From positions 2,294,001 to 2,358,000 of the forward strand of contig NZ_JAPDFT010000001.1 in NCBI RefSeq assembly GCF_025949665.1: a stretch of DNA of 64,000 bases, written 5' to 3'. Of this stretch, positions 1 through 7,745 are shown piece after piece. Positions within the stretch are counted from its first letter, which is position 1, and the number at the start of each line of letters is the position of its first letter. The notes beneath the pieces were generated by a model. The model ran no database searches. It was not told the origin of the DNA and worked only from the letters and a program-made list of their open reading frames with translations. Source of the stretch: Chryseobacterium viscerum (GTDB lineage Bacteria > Bacteroidota > Bacteroidia > Flavobacteriales > Weeksellaceae). The translations under genes were made by a program, and so were the position numbers.

Positions 1-521
1 TTTAATCCTGAGTGGCTGTCTTCAATAGCAATACAGTGTTCAGGAGAAACACCCAATTTTTTTGCAGAAGTAAGATAAACAGCTGGATGAGGTTTTCCAT
101 GAGTTTCAAACTCTGATGAGTGAACAGTGTCAAATAAATCACTAACCTGAAGCTTTTCAAGAACAGCATTAGCTACACGCAAAGGAGCATTAGTTGCCAG
201 TCCTATCTTGTATTCTTTATTCTTAAGATTTTTAATAAACTCCTGCACTCCAGACATTGTACAGTCTTGGTTCTTTATCATTTCTATCACTCTTGTAACC
301 ACCTTATTTTCTAAATCAGATGCATCAAAATTTTCCCATGGAAATCTTTCATACCAGAATTCTGTCACTTCCTGAGTGGTCATGTATTTGGTTTGTGCTG
401 CAAGATCCTCCGTGACCTGCACTCCATAAGATGAAAATACATCAAGCTCTGCCTGAGTCCAGAATTTTTCTGAATCTATCAGCACACCGTCCATATCAAA
501 TATTACTGCTTTTAAAGCCAT
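1..521 (-). CDS. HAD-IA family sugar-phosphatase-like hydrolase (3' end outside window)
   Basis: The reading frame opens at an ATG at 521 and stays open to the window edge, so the C-terminus is missing. The start reads MALKAVIFDMDGVLIDSE, which carries HAD motif I (DxDGV, nucleophile Asp9). Further on are the T-N-A of motif II (in GLATNAPLRVAN) and the motif III lysine with the GKPHP stretch, then EDSHSGLK, the start of motif IV. A helical cap domain lies between motifs I and II, as in beta-phosphoglucomutase/2-deoxyglucose-6-phosphatase-type enzymes (E. coli HxpB/YniC group). It is probably a cytoplasmic Mg-dependent phosphatase of sugar phosphates; the exact substrate cannot be read. It lies just downstream of the HTH regulator on the same strand (gap about 35 bp), so co-transcription is possible. 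Confidence 0.85.
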   Translation of the reverse strand, partial: MALKAVIFDMDGVLIDSEKFWTQAELDVFSSYGVQVTEDLAAQTKYMTTQEVTEFWYERFPWENFDASDLENKVVTRVIEMIKNQDCTMSGVQEFIKNLKNKEYKIGLATNAPLRVANAVLEKLQVSDLFDTVHSSEFETHGKPHPAVYLTSAKKLGVSPEHCIAIEDSHSGL

Positions 522-556
522 CTTTTGAATGATAATTATAAGTTATAAATGATGAA

Positions 557-1177
557 TTAATGGCTGATTTTATAAACACAGCGCTGTCCGCCGGAAATAA
601 TATGATCTACTCTTTCAACCTTATGATCCTTTCCTATTAGTGATTGGAAATTAGATAGCTCGGCGCGACAAAACCCTTGACATTCTGTTGCGGCAGCACA
701 TATCGGGCAATGATTTTCGATCAGAAAATAATCTTTTCCTTCTTTTTTCCATTCTGCCATATATCCTTCTTCACTCCGTATTTTTGCTAGGGATTCGAGG
801 CGCTGTTCCAAAGATTTTGCCTTAGAAAGTACTTTTTCGTATCGTTCATGAGTACTCTTCTCACGGTCACTGATTAATAACTCCAATGCATTTTCACCCA
901 AAAGATTTTTCACTGATTTCAGAATCTGGACAGTTATATCTGCATGGGTATCAGGAAACTGAGCCAATCCTTTTTCTGTAAGGGTATAATAAGTAGATGG
1001 ACGCCCCACGCCTTCGCTCTTCACTGAAGACCGGATCAATCCCTCCTGAGCAAGATTCAGTAAATGTTTTCTTGCCCCTTCTTTCGTAATCGACAATTCT
1101 TCAGCAATAAGAAGTGATGTAACCTCACCTCTCATCTTTAAAAACATCAGAATGCGATCCGCTGCCGGCTTCTTCAT
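557..1177 (-). CDS. SufR/COG2345-like winged-helix regulator with Cys-rich C-terminus
   Basis: The protein has 206 residues. An N-terminal winged HTH (about residues 5-75, with KEGARKHLLNLAQEGLI as recognition region and GRPSTYYTLT as wing) is followed by a coiled helical segment (about 95-140). The C-terminal part holds four cysteines in HCPICAAATECQGFC plus a late one in GGQRC. This pattern is that of COG2345/SufR-type repressors, which bind a 4Fe-4S cluster and sense iron-sulfur or oxidative status; the cluster is inferred here. The gene is divergent from superoxide dismutase. Inverted repeats of AACAAC/GTTGTT lie in the shared intergenic region, one just downstream of its own -7 box, which suggests autoregulation and control of the sod group. 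The start ATG at 1177 is about 35 bp downstream of that -7 box. Confidence 0.85.
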   Translation of the reverse strand: MKKPAADRILMFLKMRGEVTSLLIAEELSITKEGARKHLLNLAQEGLIRSSVKSEGVGRPSTYYTLTEKGLAQFPDTHADITVQILKSVKNLLGENALELLISDREKSTHERYEKVLSKAKSLEQRLESLAKIRSEEGYMAEWKKEGKDYFLIENHCPICAAATECQGFCRAELSNFQSLIGKDHKVERVDHIISGGQRCVYKISH

Positions 1178-1191
1178 TTGACAATATTTAG

Positions 1192-1212
1192 GTTGTTTTA
1201 TTTTTCAACAAC
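1192..1212. promoter_or_regulatory. Inverted repeat GTTGTT-N9-AACAAC (candidate operator)
   Basis: GTTGTT at 1192-1197 and AACAAC at 1207-1212 form an inverted repeat at the transcription start of the SufR-like gene. The same hexamers recur at 1301-1318. A role as autoregulatory operator is inferred from position. Confidence 0.45.
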
Positions 1213-1241
1213 AAATATAGTCATTTTCTATAATCTCCAAA
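1212..1241 (-). promoter_or_regulatory. Bacteroidota-type promoter of the SufR-like regulator
   Basis: On the minus strand a TTTG/TTGG -33 element (1238-1241) is followed after 18 bp by TATATTTG (1219 to 1212), an exact match to the flavobacterial TAnnTTTG -7 box. Its predicted start site falls inside the GTTGTT/AACAAC inverted repeat at 1192-1212. Confidence 0.6.
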
Positions 1242-1300
1242 AAAAGTAACTAAATCAAACATTTACAAACTGTTATCTTTTAAAGCAACGCAATCAATAA

Positions 1301-1318
1301 AACAACCAAAATGTTGTT
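1301..1318. promoter_or_regulatory. Inverted repeat AACAAC-N6-GTTGTT (candidate operator at the sod promoter)
   Basis: AACAAC (1301-1306) and GTTGTT (1313-1318) flank six bases. The right arm contains the TTG of the sod -33 element, so a bound regulator would block the promoter. Confidence 0.45.
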
Positions 1319-1343
1319 TTATTTAAATAAATTTTTACCTTTG
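1314..1343 (+). promoter_or_regulatory. Promoter of superoxide dismutase
   Basis: TTG (1314-1316) is followed after 19 bp by TACCTTTG (1336-1343), an exact TAnnTTTG -7 box. The sod start codon lies about 28 bp further on. Confidence 0.65.
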
Positions 1344-1371
1344 TCCTATAATAATCAAAAAAATAAATACG

Positions 1372-1998
1372 ATGAACCCATTTACATTACCTCAGTTACC
1401 TTATGCTTATGATACTTTGGAGCCTTTTATAGATAAAGAAACAATGACAATTCACCATCAGAAACATCATCAGGCATATGTAGATAATCTGAATACTGCA
1501 CTGTCACAAACCAATGAAACCAATCCCGATCTTGATTCTTTACTGCAAAGAGTAAGTGAATACAGCCCTGCTGTAAGAAATAATGGCGGGGGACATTATA
1601 ACCACTCTTTATTCTGGGAAATTCTTTCTCCACAACCTAAACTTAATCCTGAAGGTACCCTTAATGATGCTGTCATTGCAACTTTTGGAAGCCTTGAGAA
1701 CCTTAAAGCAGAAATGAAAAAAACAGGCTTATCTCAGTTCGGTTCAGGATGGGTATGGCTTTTTGTAAAATTCAACGGATCACTGGCTATCAGTTCTACT
1801 CCTAATCAGGATAATCCGATGATGGATGTTCTTTCAACAAACAGAGGCTTCCCTATTCTTGGGATAGATGTGTGGGAACATGCATATTATCTGAATTATC
1901 AGAATAAAAGGGCAGATTATCTGGATTCTTTCTGGTCTGTGCTGAATTGGTCTGCTGTTGAGAAAAAATATGAAGAGGCTTTATCAAAAGTAAGATAA
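1372..1998 (+). CDS. sodA: Superoxide dismutase [Mn/Fe]
   Basis: At 208 residues it has the normal length for Fe/Mn SOD and no signal peptide, so it is probably cytosolic. The metal ligands are visible: the His of TIHHQKHHQAYVDNL (near residue 27), the His of GGGHYNHSLFWE (near 78), and Asp/His of GIDVWEHAYYLNY (near 165-169). It dismutates superoxide to hydrogen peroxide and oxygen. The metal cannot be decided from these motifs. It is first in a plus-strand group with a DUF2480 protein and a flavin reductase (gaps 23 and 3 bp). It is divergently transcribed from a SufR-like regulator, with a clear promoter and an overlapping inverted repeat, so control by that regulator in response to oxidative stress is likely. 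Confidence 0.95.
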   Translation: MNPFTLPQLPYAYDTLEPFIDKETMTIHHQKHHQAYVDNLNTALSQTNETNPDLDSLLQRVSEYSPAVRNNGGGHYNHSLFWEILSPQPKLNPEGTLNDAVIATFGSLENLKAEMKKTGLSQFGSGWVWLFVKFNGSLAISSTPNQDNPMMDVLSTNRGFPILGIDVWEHAYYLNYQNKRADYLDSFWSVLNWSAVEKKYEEALSKVR

Positions 1999-2021
1999 TT
2001 AACACTTAATGTAAATAAACT

Positions 2022-2522
2022 ATGACTGAGGAAAATTTTATCAATAAAGCAAAAGCTTCAGGTATTATTGCCCTTGATCTTTCAGATTACAAACCCACAA
2101 CGGAAATTGTGGAACTGGATATCAAAGATCATCTCTTCATGGGAATGATTGTCAAGGAGAAAGAGTTTAAAGAATCAATTGCTGCGGTGGATTTTTCTGT
2201 CTATAACGAAAAAGCAGTAGGAATCATCTGTTCTACAGATGCCATTATCCCGCCCTGGGCCTATATGCTAATCATGGAAAAACTATCTCCTTATGCTTCT
2301 TATGCCGATTTGAACAATGCAGAAACTGTTCTGCTCGATCTTTGGAAACGCCGTCTCATCTATGCGGACCTGAAACATTACAGAAATCAGAAAGTAGTCG
2401 TTCGTGCAAGTACCAATCATGATCCCGCGCTCTATTTATTAGCTGCAGGACTTCTGAAACCTTTGGTAAAAACACTGATGTATGGTGAGATAGGATTACC
2501 CAAAGTAATTTTTAAACAATAA
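2022..2522 (+). CDS. DUF2480 family protein
   Basis: This 166-residue soluble protein matches my memory of the Bacteroidota-specific DUF2480 family (for example WAYMLIMEKLSPYA in the centre and KPLVKTLMYGEIGLPK at the end). No catalytic motif is recognised and the function is unknown. It starts 23 bp after the sod stop and ends 3 bp before the flavin reductase start, so it is very probably translated from the sod transcript. That context suggests a role in redox or Fe-S homeostasis, but only by association. Confidence 0.8.
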   Translation: MTEENFINKAKASGIIALDLSDYKPTTEIVELDIKDHLFMGMIVKEKEFKESIAAVDFSVYNEKAVGIICSTDAIIPPWAYMLIMEKLSPYASYADLNNAETVLLDLWKRRLIYADLKHYRNQKVVVRASTNHDPALYLLAAGLLKPLVKTLMYGEIGLPKVIFKQ

Positions 2523-2525
2523 AAA

Positions 2526-3110
2526 ATGAAAGCAATCATATTCAACGGATCTCTGGAAAGAAGAACACAATCTACTTCCGGACTGATTTCCAACTATTTT
2601 TCAGAACGTCTGAAAATACGGGGAATTCATACTGATATTTTTACTCTCGCTGATTCCGGTATTCCGCTATTTGATATTACACTTACCAAAACTCCTTTGG
2701 CTGTAGAGCGCATGACCCAGATGTTTACCGATGCTGAGCTGCATATCTGGCTGGCTCCGCTTTACCATGGCAGTATTCCGGGCGTGATGAAAAACTGTCT
2801 GGACTGGCTTGAAGTGACTGCCAACAGATACGAACCTTACCTCACGGATAAAACTGTCGGACTGGTATGCTGGGCAGATGGTCTTCAGGCCATGCAGGGA
2901 ATCAATACCATGGACTCTATCGCCAAGTCACTAAGAGCATGGCCATTACCATTCAGTGTTCCTATTGTGAGATCATCATTATTTGATCCGGAACATTCAA
3001 CTGAAATTTCGGAACTCTATTCCGGTAAGTTTGATAAACTTATCAGTATTGCAACCTCAAGAAAAATAGAAAGCCTGAATTCTTCAGATTTAATAAGCCC
3101 AGCAGATTAA
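2526..3110 (+). CDS. NADPH-dependent FMN reductase family protein (flavodoxin-like fold)
   Basis: The 194-residue protein opens with a beta strand and phosphate-binding loop (IIFNGSLERR) of the flavodoxin-like fold. It carries the family signature around LAPLYHGSIPGVMKNCLDW (residues 77-95), which contacts the FMN isoalloxazine ring in COG0431 proteins. Members reduce flavins, quinones or azo compounds with NAD(P)H; the substrate here is unknown. It follows DUF2480 by 3 bp, completing a sod-DUF2480-reductase operon. A hairpin with a T-run lies about 145 bp downstream, before the ferredoxin. Confidence 0.85.
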   Translation: MKAIIFNGSLERRTQSTSGLISNYFSERLKIRGIHTDIFTLADSGIPLFDITLTKTPLAVERMTQMFTDAELHIWLAPLYHGSIPGVMKNCLDWLEVTANRYEPYLTDKTVGLVCWADGLQAMQGINTMDSIAKSLRAWPLPFSVPIVRSSLFDPEHSTEISELYSGKFDKLISIATSRKIESLNSSDLISPAD

Positions 3111-3252
3111 CCTGCCAGATTCAGTTTACAGCTCATATTGATAGGCTTAAGGCAGAAATTACTGAAGATTAATGATTTAAAAATAAAAATTAGCACGCTT
3201 TATGCTGCTTATTTTCAAAGAACAGTGTTGAACTGCTGTAATTAAGTTTAGC

Positions 3253-3303
3253 AGGGATTTCCGAACCATTCAACGTTAAAGAAATCCCTTTTTAAAACCT
3301 TCT
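3253..3303 (+). terminator. Hairpin with T-run directly upstream of the ferredoxin start
   Basis: AGGGATTTC (3253-3261) pairs with GAAATCCCT (3291-3299), followed by a T-run to 3303. It ends only 13 bp before the ferredoxin ATG, so it could act as a terminator with readthrough or as an attenuator. The loop of about 29 bases is long. Confidence 0.5.
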
Positions 3304-3316
3304 AAACATACATAAT

Positions 3317-3667
3317 ATGGCTATAAAAATAACGGATGCATGTATCAATTGCGGGGCCTGTGAACCTGAATGTCCCAATTCGGCCATTTACGAAGGAGCC
3401 ATCGACTGGCGCTGGAAAGACAAAACAAAACTTTCAGGTCATATAACATTCCCAGACGGTACGGAAGCTGATGCTGATACTTATAATGAAGCTGTTTCAG
3501 ACGAAGTTTACTATATCGTATCCGGAAAATGTACGGAATGTAAGGGGTTTCATGAAGAACCCCAGTGCAAGGCTGTATGTCCGGTAGATTGTTGTATAGA
3601 TGATCCTGATCACCGCGAAACGGATGAAATATTATTAGACCGGCAGAAGTTCATGCACAATGCTTAA
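3317..3667 (+). CDS. 2[4Fe-4S] ferredoxin (4Fe-4S dicluster protein)
   Basis: The protein has 116 residues. The first cluster motif, CINCGACEPECP, lies at residues 9-20. The second set is CTECKGF...CKAVCPVDCC (about 75-96), with the extended spacing of the FdxA-like/YfhL-type bacterial dicluster ferredoxins. It is a small soluble electron carrier. It is on the same strand as the sod group but separated by about 200 bp that end in a hairpin with a T-run, so its level may be set separately. A redox-stress or Fe-S assembly role is inferred from the neighbours. Confidence 0.9.
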   Translation: MAIKITDACINCGACEPECPNSAIYEGAIDWRWKDKTKLSGHITFPDGTEADADTYNEAVSDEVYYIVSGKCTECKGFHEEPQCKAVCPVDCCIDDPDHRETDEILLDRQKFMHNA

Positions 3668-3787
3668 AAGTTGACACTAGCGTGCATCAGTTTTATTTTG
3701 TGATTAGAACTCTGCAATGTGATCAACTGTGAATGGAATCCGGGAATTCTTAAGAAATTTCTATCTTTTATATTTAATTTTCAATAG

Positions 3788-3811
3788 AGGCGGGTTTTAA
3801 CCCGCCTTTTT
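3788..3811 (+). terminator. Rho-independent terminator after the ferredoxin
   Basis: AGGCGGGTT and AACCCGCCT pair perfectly (3788-3807) with a two-base loop, followed by five T on the plus strand. Confidence 0.8.
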
Positions 3812-3843
3812 ATCCTTCTTTTTCATTCGGCTTTAGCCCAAAT

Positions 3844-4779
3844 CTATTTTTCTTTAATCTCCGTGTAGATTTTTTGAGTAAAAGGAGTTTCAATACCAAG
3901 TTCTGCCCCATATTTTAAAACAGCTCCTGCAAATAATTCCAGCTCATTCTCTTTCTTTCCTGAATGAATATCCAGCTGTAAAGAAGTCGGGGTTTCAAAA
4001 GGAAATGTAGATGCTTTTTCAAAAGTTTCATCGATGATATCGTCCTGAAGGAAAATTCCTTTTTGAACTGCAATCTGCTTTATTTCTTTCATAATTTCGG
4101 TGGCTTCATATTTTTGCTGCTCATTTGTGCATACCGCCCCGATAGATGAATTATGCTTAGCTGTTACCAATCCGAAACTGGCAATGAAAATAAATTTCGT
4201 CCAGATATCCGATAATGAATTGTCTTTAAAATCAAAATCAATTTTACTTTCATTCAACAGCTCTGTAATCCATTCTACCGATGTAGAGAAATGCTGATGA
4301 TCTCTTCCCACAATCATTTTTCCGGCTTTTCCTTTATGCTCTACAGTTCCTCTTTCTTTAATATGAGAAGCTACATAGATGCAGGTTGGGAGAACCGTAT
4401 GCTCAGGAATTATTTTACGTATTCTGTCATAGATATCTGCACCGTTCATCATAGGAAGCAATATCGTGTCTTTATTGATGACTGGCAGCAGCTGCTTACA
4501 TACATTTTCAAGATCATATTCTTTTACACAAATCAGCACCAGATCAGGATTTTGAATATCACTGATATTTTCTTCAACAGCATCAGGATGCGTTTGGCTA
4601 TTGGAATGTTCGGGAGACAGCAGAGTCAATCCGTTTTCTTTTACTTTTTCATAGGTTTCTCCGCGGGCAACAAAAGAAACAGTATATTTTCCGGAAGCTT
4701 CATTGGCCTGATTTATTTTAAAACCAAAGTAACCACCTACTCCACCTAATCCTACAACGACAATATGCTTTTTGTTCAT
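3844..4779 (-). CDS. Ketopantoate reductase family protein (PanE/ApbA-like)
   Basis: The N-terminal Rossmann motif is VVVGLGGVGGYFG (residues 5-17). A PanE-type C-terminal helical domain follows, with DIWTKFIFIASFGLVT and the late ELGIETPFTQKIY. The family reduces 2-dehydropantoate to D-pantoate with NADPH in coenzyme A synthesis, but many Bacteroidota paralogues have unknown 2-oxoacid substrates. I use the ATG at 4779; a longer frame starts with a TTG at 4797 but would add only MLKNNF before the canonical start. Length (311 residues) is normal. It is 3' of a Crp/Fnr-type regulator on the same strand (about 45 bp from its stop), so co-regulation is possible. Confidence 0.85.
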   Translation of the reverse strand: MNKKHIVVVGLGGVGGYFGFKINQANEASGKYTVSFVARGETYEKVKENGLTLLSPEHSNSQTHPDAVEENISDIQNPDLVLICVKEYDLENVCKQLLPVINKDTILLPMMNGADIYDRIRKIIPEHTVLPTCIYVASHIKERGTVEHKGKAGKMIVGRDHQHFSTSVEWITELLNESKIDFDFKDNSLSDIWTKFIFIASFGLVTAKHNSSIGAVCTNEQQKYEATEIMKEIKQIAVQKGIFLQDDIIDETFEKASTFPFETPTSLQLDIHSGKKENELELFAGAVLKYGAELGIETPFTQKIYTEIKEK

Positions 4780-4843
4780 GAAATTATTTTTTAGCAAAGA
4801 TCAGTGATGATTTCTGAAATATCACTTGACAAATGAAAAGAAA

Positions 4844-5425
4844 TTAAATTTTATGAATATCTCTTCTGATCCGGCTCAGTGAACTGTCTTTGATCCCCAG
4901 ATAAGAAGCAATTATCTTCAAAGGAACATGCTGAAAAATATCCGGATCTTTCTTCATCAGATTAAAATATCTTGTAGAAGCCTTCTGACTGGCCATTTCT
5001 ATCAGTCTGTCGTGAATATTATAGTAATTCAGGACAAAAAGAAGTCTGCTAAACTCTCTGAATTCAGGAATATTATGGAAGTTATGCTGTACATTTTCCA
5101 ATCCTGTTTCCCAGAAAACACATTCAGTCACGGTCTGGTATATTTCTTTGGTAGGCTGTTGTTTGAAAAAAGACAGAAAATCATTAACAAAACAGGGGGC
5201 TGTATAAATATTGGTGGTTATCTCCTCATTATCCTCATTCAATATATACGACCGGACATAACCTTTCTCCAGAAAGTATGTATTGGTACTGATGGCATCT
5301 TTATCCAGCAAAACAGTATTGGCTTTTAACTCAAAATGGCTGAATTTTTCAGTAATTTTTTCAACCACCTCAGCTTTGATACTGAATAAAGAATGAAAGT
5401 AAGTGTTAATTGATGATTTGTCCAT
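4844..5425 (-). CDS. Crp/Fnr family transcriptional regulator
   Basis: Start chosen at the ATG at 5425 (MDKSSINTYF); the frame extends upstream to a TTG, but those 16 residues look non-coding. The resulting 193-residue protein has an N-terminal cyclic-nucleotide-binding-type jelly roll (FLEKGYVRSY is the typical strand-turn) and a short C-terminal HTH (VPLKIIASYLGIKDSSLSRIRR). This degenerate, single-ligand-pocket type is common in Flavobacteria as a 'Crp/Fnr-like' regulator. I see no conserved cAMP phosphate-binding RxS motif, so cAMP binding is not implied. Target genes are unknown; the adjacent reductase on the same strand is one candidate. Confidence 0.85.
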   Translation of the reverse strand: MDKSSINTYFHSLFSIKAEVVEKITEKFSHFELKANTVLLDKDAISTNTYFLEKGYVRSYILNEDNEEITTNIYTAPCFVNDFLSFFKQQPTKEIYQTVTECVFWETGLENVQHNFHNIPEFREFSRLLFVLNYYNIHDRLIEMASQKASTRYFNLMKKDPDIFQHVPLKIIASYLGIKDSSLSRIRRDIHKI

Positions 5426-5701
5426 GAGAATAAGAGCTATTATACATTTAGTTTTAAAAACTATCTGTAACAAAAATAGTATTTAAAAACCTTGAAGTAA
5501 AGCGCAAAAGCTTTTAATTCTAGAATATTATCCAATAAGCTTTTACATTTTTATCTTTAAATAAAAGTAATCGGTTATTATTGTACTGAAAACCTTAATG
5601 TTTGTTTTAATCAATCCTGTACAATAAAGAATATCTTGGTAGTTTATAACAAATTTTGTACTTTTTCTTCAGCAAAAAATAGCCTGCAAAAGGAAATCAT
5701 T

Positions 5702-6457
5702 ATGGACAATGGCTTCATTTATAATTTCATCGAACCTGATAAAGAGATCGCAGATTTCGTTGAAAATCTGGGAACTTTTCAGAACCTTTCAGATGAAGCT
5801 AAAGAAGTCGTGATTATTCCTGATGGAAGAATTGATTTATTTTTCTCACAATCAGCTTCAGAACCTTTTCATATTACCCTTCTCGGACTGGAAACTTATC
5901 CTGAACAAAGGTACATAGCTCCCCATACAACTGCATTTATCGTCAGCTTTAAACCACTTGCTGTTGAATATATTCTGAATACTTCCATCGCAGATTTATT
6001 GAATATCGGAAAAGAACTTTCTCCTGATTTCTGGAATTTTAAAGCTGATGATATAAAGGATTTTAACCATTGCAGCACAAAAGCAACTCAAAAAATAAAA
6101 GAACTGCTTCCTCAAAAGATTGATGAAAGAAAACAGTGGCTTTTTGAATTGGTTTATACCTCAAAAGGTGAAATGAGTGTACAAGAACTTTCTGAAAAAA
6201 CAGGCTGGAGCAGCAGGCAGATCAACCGCTATTTTACCAAACAACTTGGTTTGTCATTAAAAGCCTACTCTACTATCTTGCGTTTCAGAGCGTCATTGGA
6301 ACATATAGCACAAGGAAGGCTCTTTCCTGAACTCAATTATACCGATCAGAATCATTTCATCAAGGAAGTGAAGAAATTTTCAGGAGTTGCTCCTAAAGAA
6401 TTATCTAAAAATAAAAACGACCGATTTGTACTATTATCAGTGTTGAAAGGAAAATAA
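5702..6457 (+). CDS. AraC family transcriptional regulator
   Basis: The start at 5702 (MDNGFIYNF) is preferred over the TTG at 5636 because AGGAAA lies about 8 bp upstream. The protein has about 251 residues: an N-terminal sensor (about 1-150, DUF6597-like by appearance, with IPDGRIDLFFS) and a C-terminal AraC double HTH. The first helix pair is VQELSEKTGWSSRQINRYF, and the second includes LNYTDQNHFIKEVKKFSGVAPKEL. It ends 27 bp before the FAD monooxygenase start, so it probably regulates or is co-transcribed with that gene. Confidence 0.88.
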   Translation: MDNGFIYNFIEPDKEIADFVENLGTFQNLSDEAKEVVIIPDGRIDLFFSQSASEPFHITLLGLETYPEQRYIAPHTTAFIVSFKPLAVEYILNTSIADLLNIGKELSPDFWNFKADDIKDFNHCSTKATQKIKELLPQKIDERKQWLFELVYTSKGEMSVQELSEKTGWSSRQINRYFTKQLGLSLKAYSTILRFRASLEHIAQGRLFPELNYTDQNHFIKEVKKFSGVAPKELSKNKNDRFVLLSVLKGK

Positions 6458-6484
6458 ATTTGCATTGTAAAATTTAAATTAACA

Positions 6485-7651
6485 ATGCTGATAGACAATA
6501 AATCAATAGCAATCGTTGGCGGCGGTCCCGCAGGACTTACACTGGCAAGACTTTTACAGTTGAAAGGTGCAGACGTAAAAGTATATGAAAGAGATTTCAA
6601 TAAAAATGCACGGGTACAGGGCTCACCTCTTGATATGCATGAAGATTCGGGGCTGGCAGCCATACGCAAAGCAGAACTACTGGAGGAATTTAAAAAGACC
6701 TTCCGCCCCGGAGCAGACAGGATGCTGATAATGAATGAAAAGGCAGAAATATTTTTTAATGACCATGAAACAAAACCTGAAGAAGATTTTGGACATGAAC
6801 ATTTCCGCCCTGAAATAGACCGTGGACCTCTAAGGAATATGCTTTTAGAATCATTACATCCTGAAACCGTAGTCTGGGACAGTCATTTTCTCACGATGGA
6901 ACGTCAAAATGAAGGATGGCTTCTGCATTTTAAAAACGGTACTTCAGAATATGCAGACCTTGTTATTGCCAGTGATGGAGCCAATTCTAAAATACGGCCA
7001 TATCTTACTGATATTAAACCAATTTACTCCGGAATCATCATGCTGGAAGGCAGTGTTTCAAAAGAAAAAGCACCTCAGATTGATGCCATCATTAAGGGTG
7101 GAAAAATAATGGCATTCGGAAATACCAAAAATATTCTGCTTGGCCAGAAAGGTAACGGAGATCTTGGATTTTATGCAAGCTTTAAAGCGGATGAAAACTG
7201 GCCCGCTGACAGTGGTCTTGATTTTTCTGATCATTCACAGGTACTGAAATGGTTCAAAACAGAATATTCCGGGTGGAGCCCTATCTGGGATGAATTGTTT
7301 GAAAATGCTGTAACTCCGTTTATACCACGGTTGATCTACTCTATGCCTTCAGATCAGACCTGGGAAGCACAACCTAATCTAACACTTATTGGTGACGCCG
7401 CACACGTAATGCCTCCATTTGCAGGAGAAGGTGCTAATATGGCTATGCTGGATGCCCTTGAACTGAGCGAATATTTAACAAGTAATAATTACAGCACATT
7501 ACAGGACGCCATTTCCGGCTATGAACATCATATGCGCAAAAGAGCAGCCATTTCCACGCAGGAATCCCTTGAAAACGGAGAACGGATGCATTCTGAAAAG
7601 TCATTAGCAACCATGCTCGACTTCTTTAATGGTCACCTGACTTCATCATAA
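6485..7651 (+). CDS. FAD-dependent monooxygenase of the TetX-like type
   Basis: This 388-residue class A flavin monooxygenase starts with the GxGxxG fingerprint (IVGGGPAGLTLARLL, residues 10-24). It has the YERD ribose-binding Glu, the conserved DG (VIASDGANSKIR) and the second FAD motif GDAAHVMPPFAGEGAN (about 302-317). Overall layout and length match TetX, the tetracycline-degrading enzyme first found in Bacteroides transposons. However, the stretch aligned with TetX GALHFGISF reads GDLGFYASF, so the tetracycline-contacting His and Gly are not kept. I would expect another aromatic or polyketide substrate. It follows an AraC regulator by 27 bp and is closed by a terminator. Confidence 0.85.
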   Translation: MLIDNKSIAIVGGGPAGLTLARLLQLKGADVKVYERDFNKNARVQGSPLDMHEDSGLAAIRKAELLEEFKKTFRPGADRMLIMNEKAEIFFNDHETKPEEDFGHEHFRPEIDRGPLRNMLLESLHPETVVWDSHFLTMERQNEGWLLHFKNGTSEYADLVIASDGANSKIRPYLTDIKPIYSGIIMLEGSVSKEKAPQIDAIIKGGKIMAFGNTKNILLGQKGNGDLGFYASFKADENWPADSGLDFSDHSQVLKWFKTEYSGWSPIWDELFENAVTPFIPRLIYSMPSDQTWEAQPNLTLIGDAAHVMPPFAGEGANMAMLDALELSEYLTSNNYSTLQDAISGYEHHMRKRAAISTQESLENGERMHSEKSLATMLDFFNGHLTSS

Positions 7652-7654
7652 ACA

Positions 7655-7685
7655 AAAGGCTGCCTCAACCAGAGACAGCCTTTTT
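7655..7685. terminator. Bidirectional terminator between monooxygenase and metallopeptidase
   Basis: AAAGGCTG (7655-7662) pairs with CAGCCTTT (7676-7683) and is followed by T's on the plus strand. On the minus strand the arm ends in TTTTG, so it can serve both converging genes. Confidence 0.7.
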
Positions 7686-7745
7686 AGGTTTAATAAACCT
7701 TTTTTCTCTCCGCGTTTTAGATCCTGATGCGGAGATTCATTTGTG

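Noticed and set aside
4291..4749. 152-residue plus-strand frame antisense to the ketopantoate-reductase gene
   Set aside because: It is Phe/Tyr/Ser-rich, has no domain and mirrors a good gene on the other strand.
6485..7651. Naming the monooxygenase tetX (tetracycline resistance)
   Set aside because: Residues aligned with the tetracycline-binding His and Gly differ, so the specific name is not supported.
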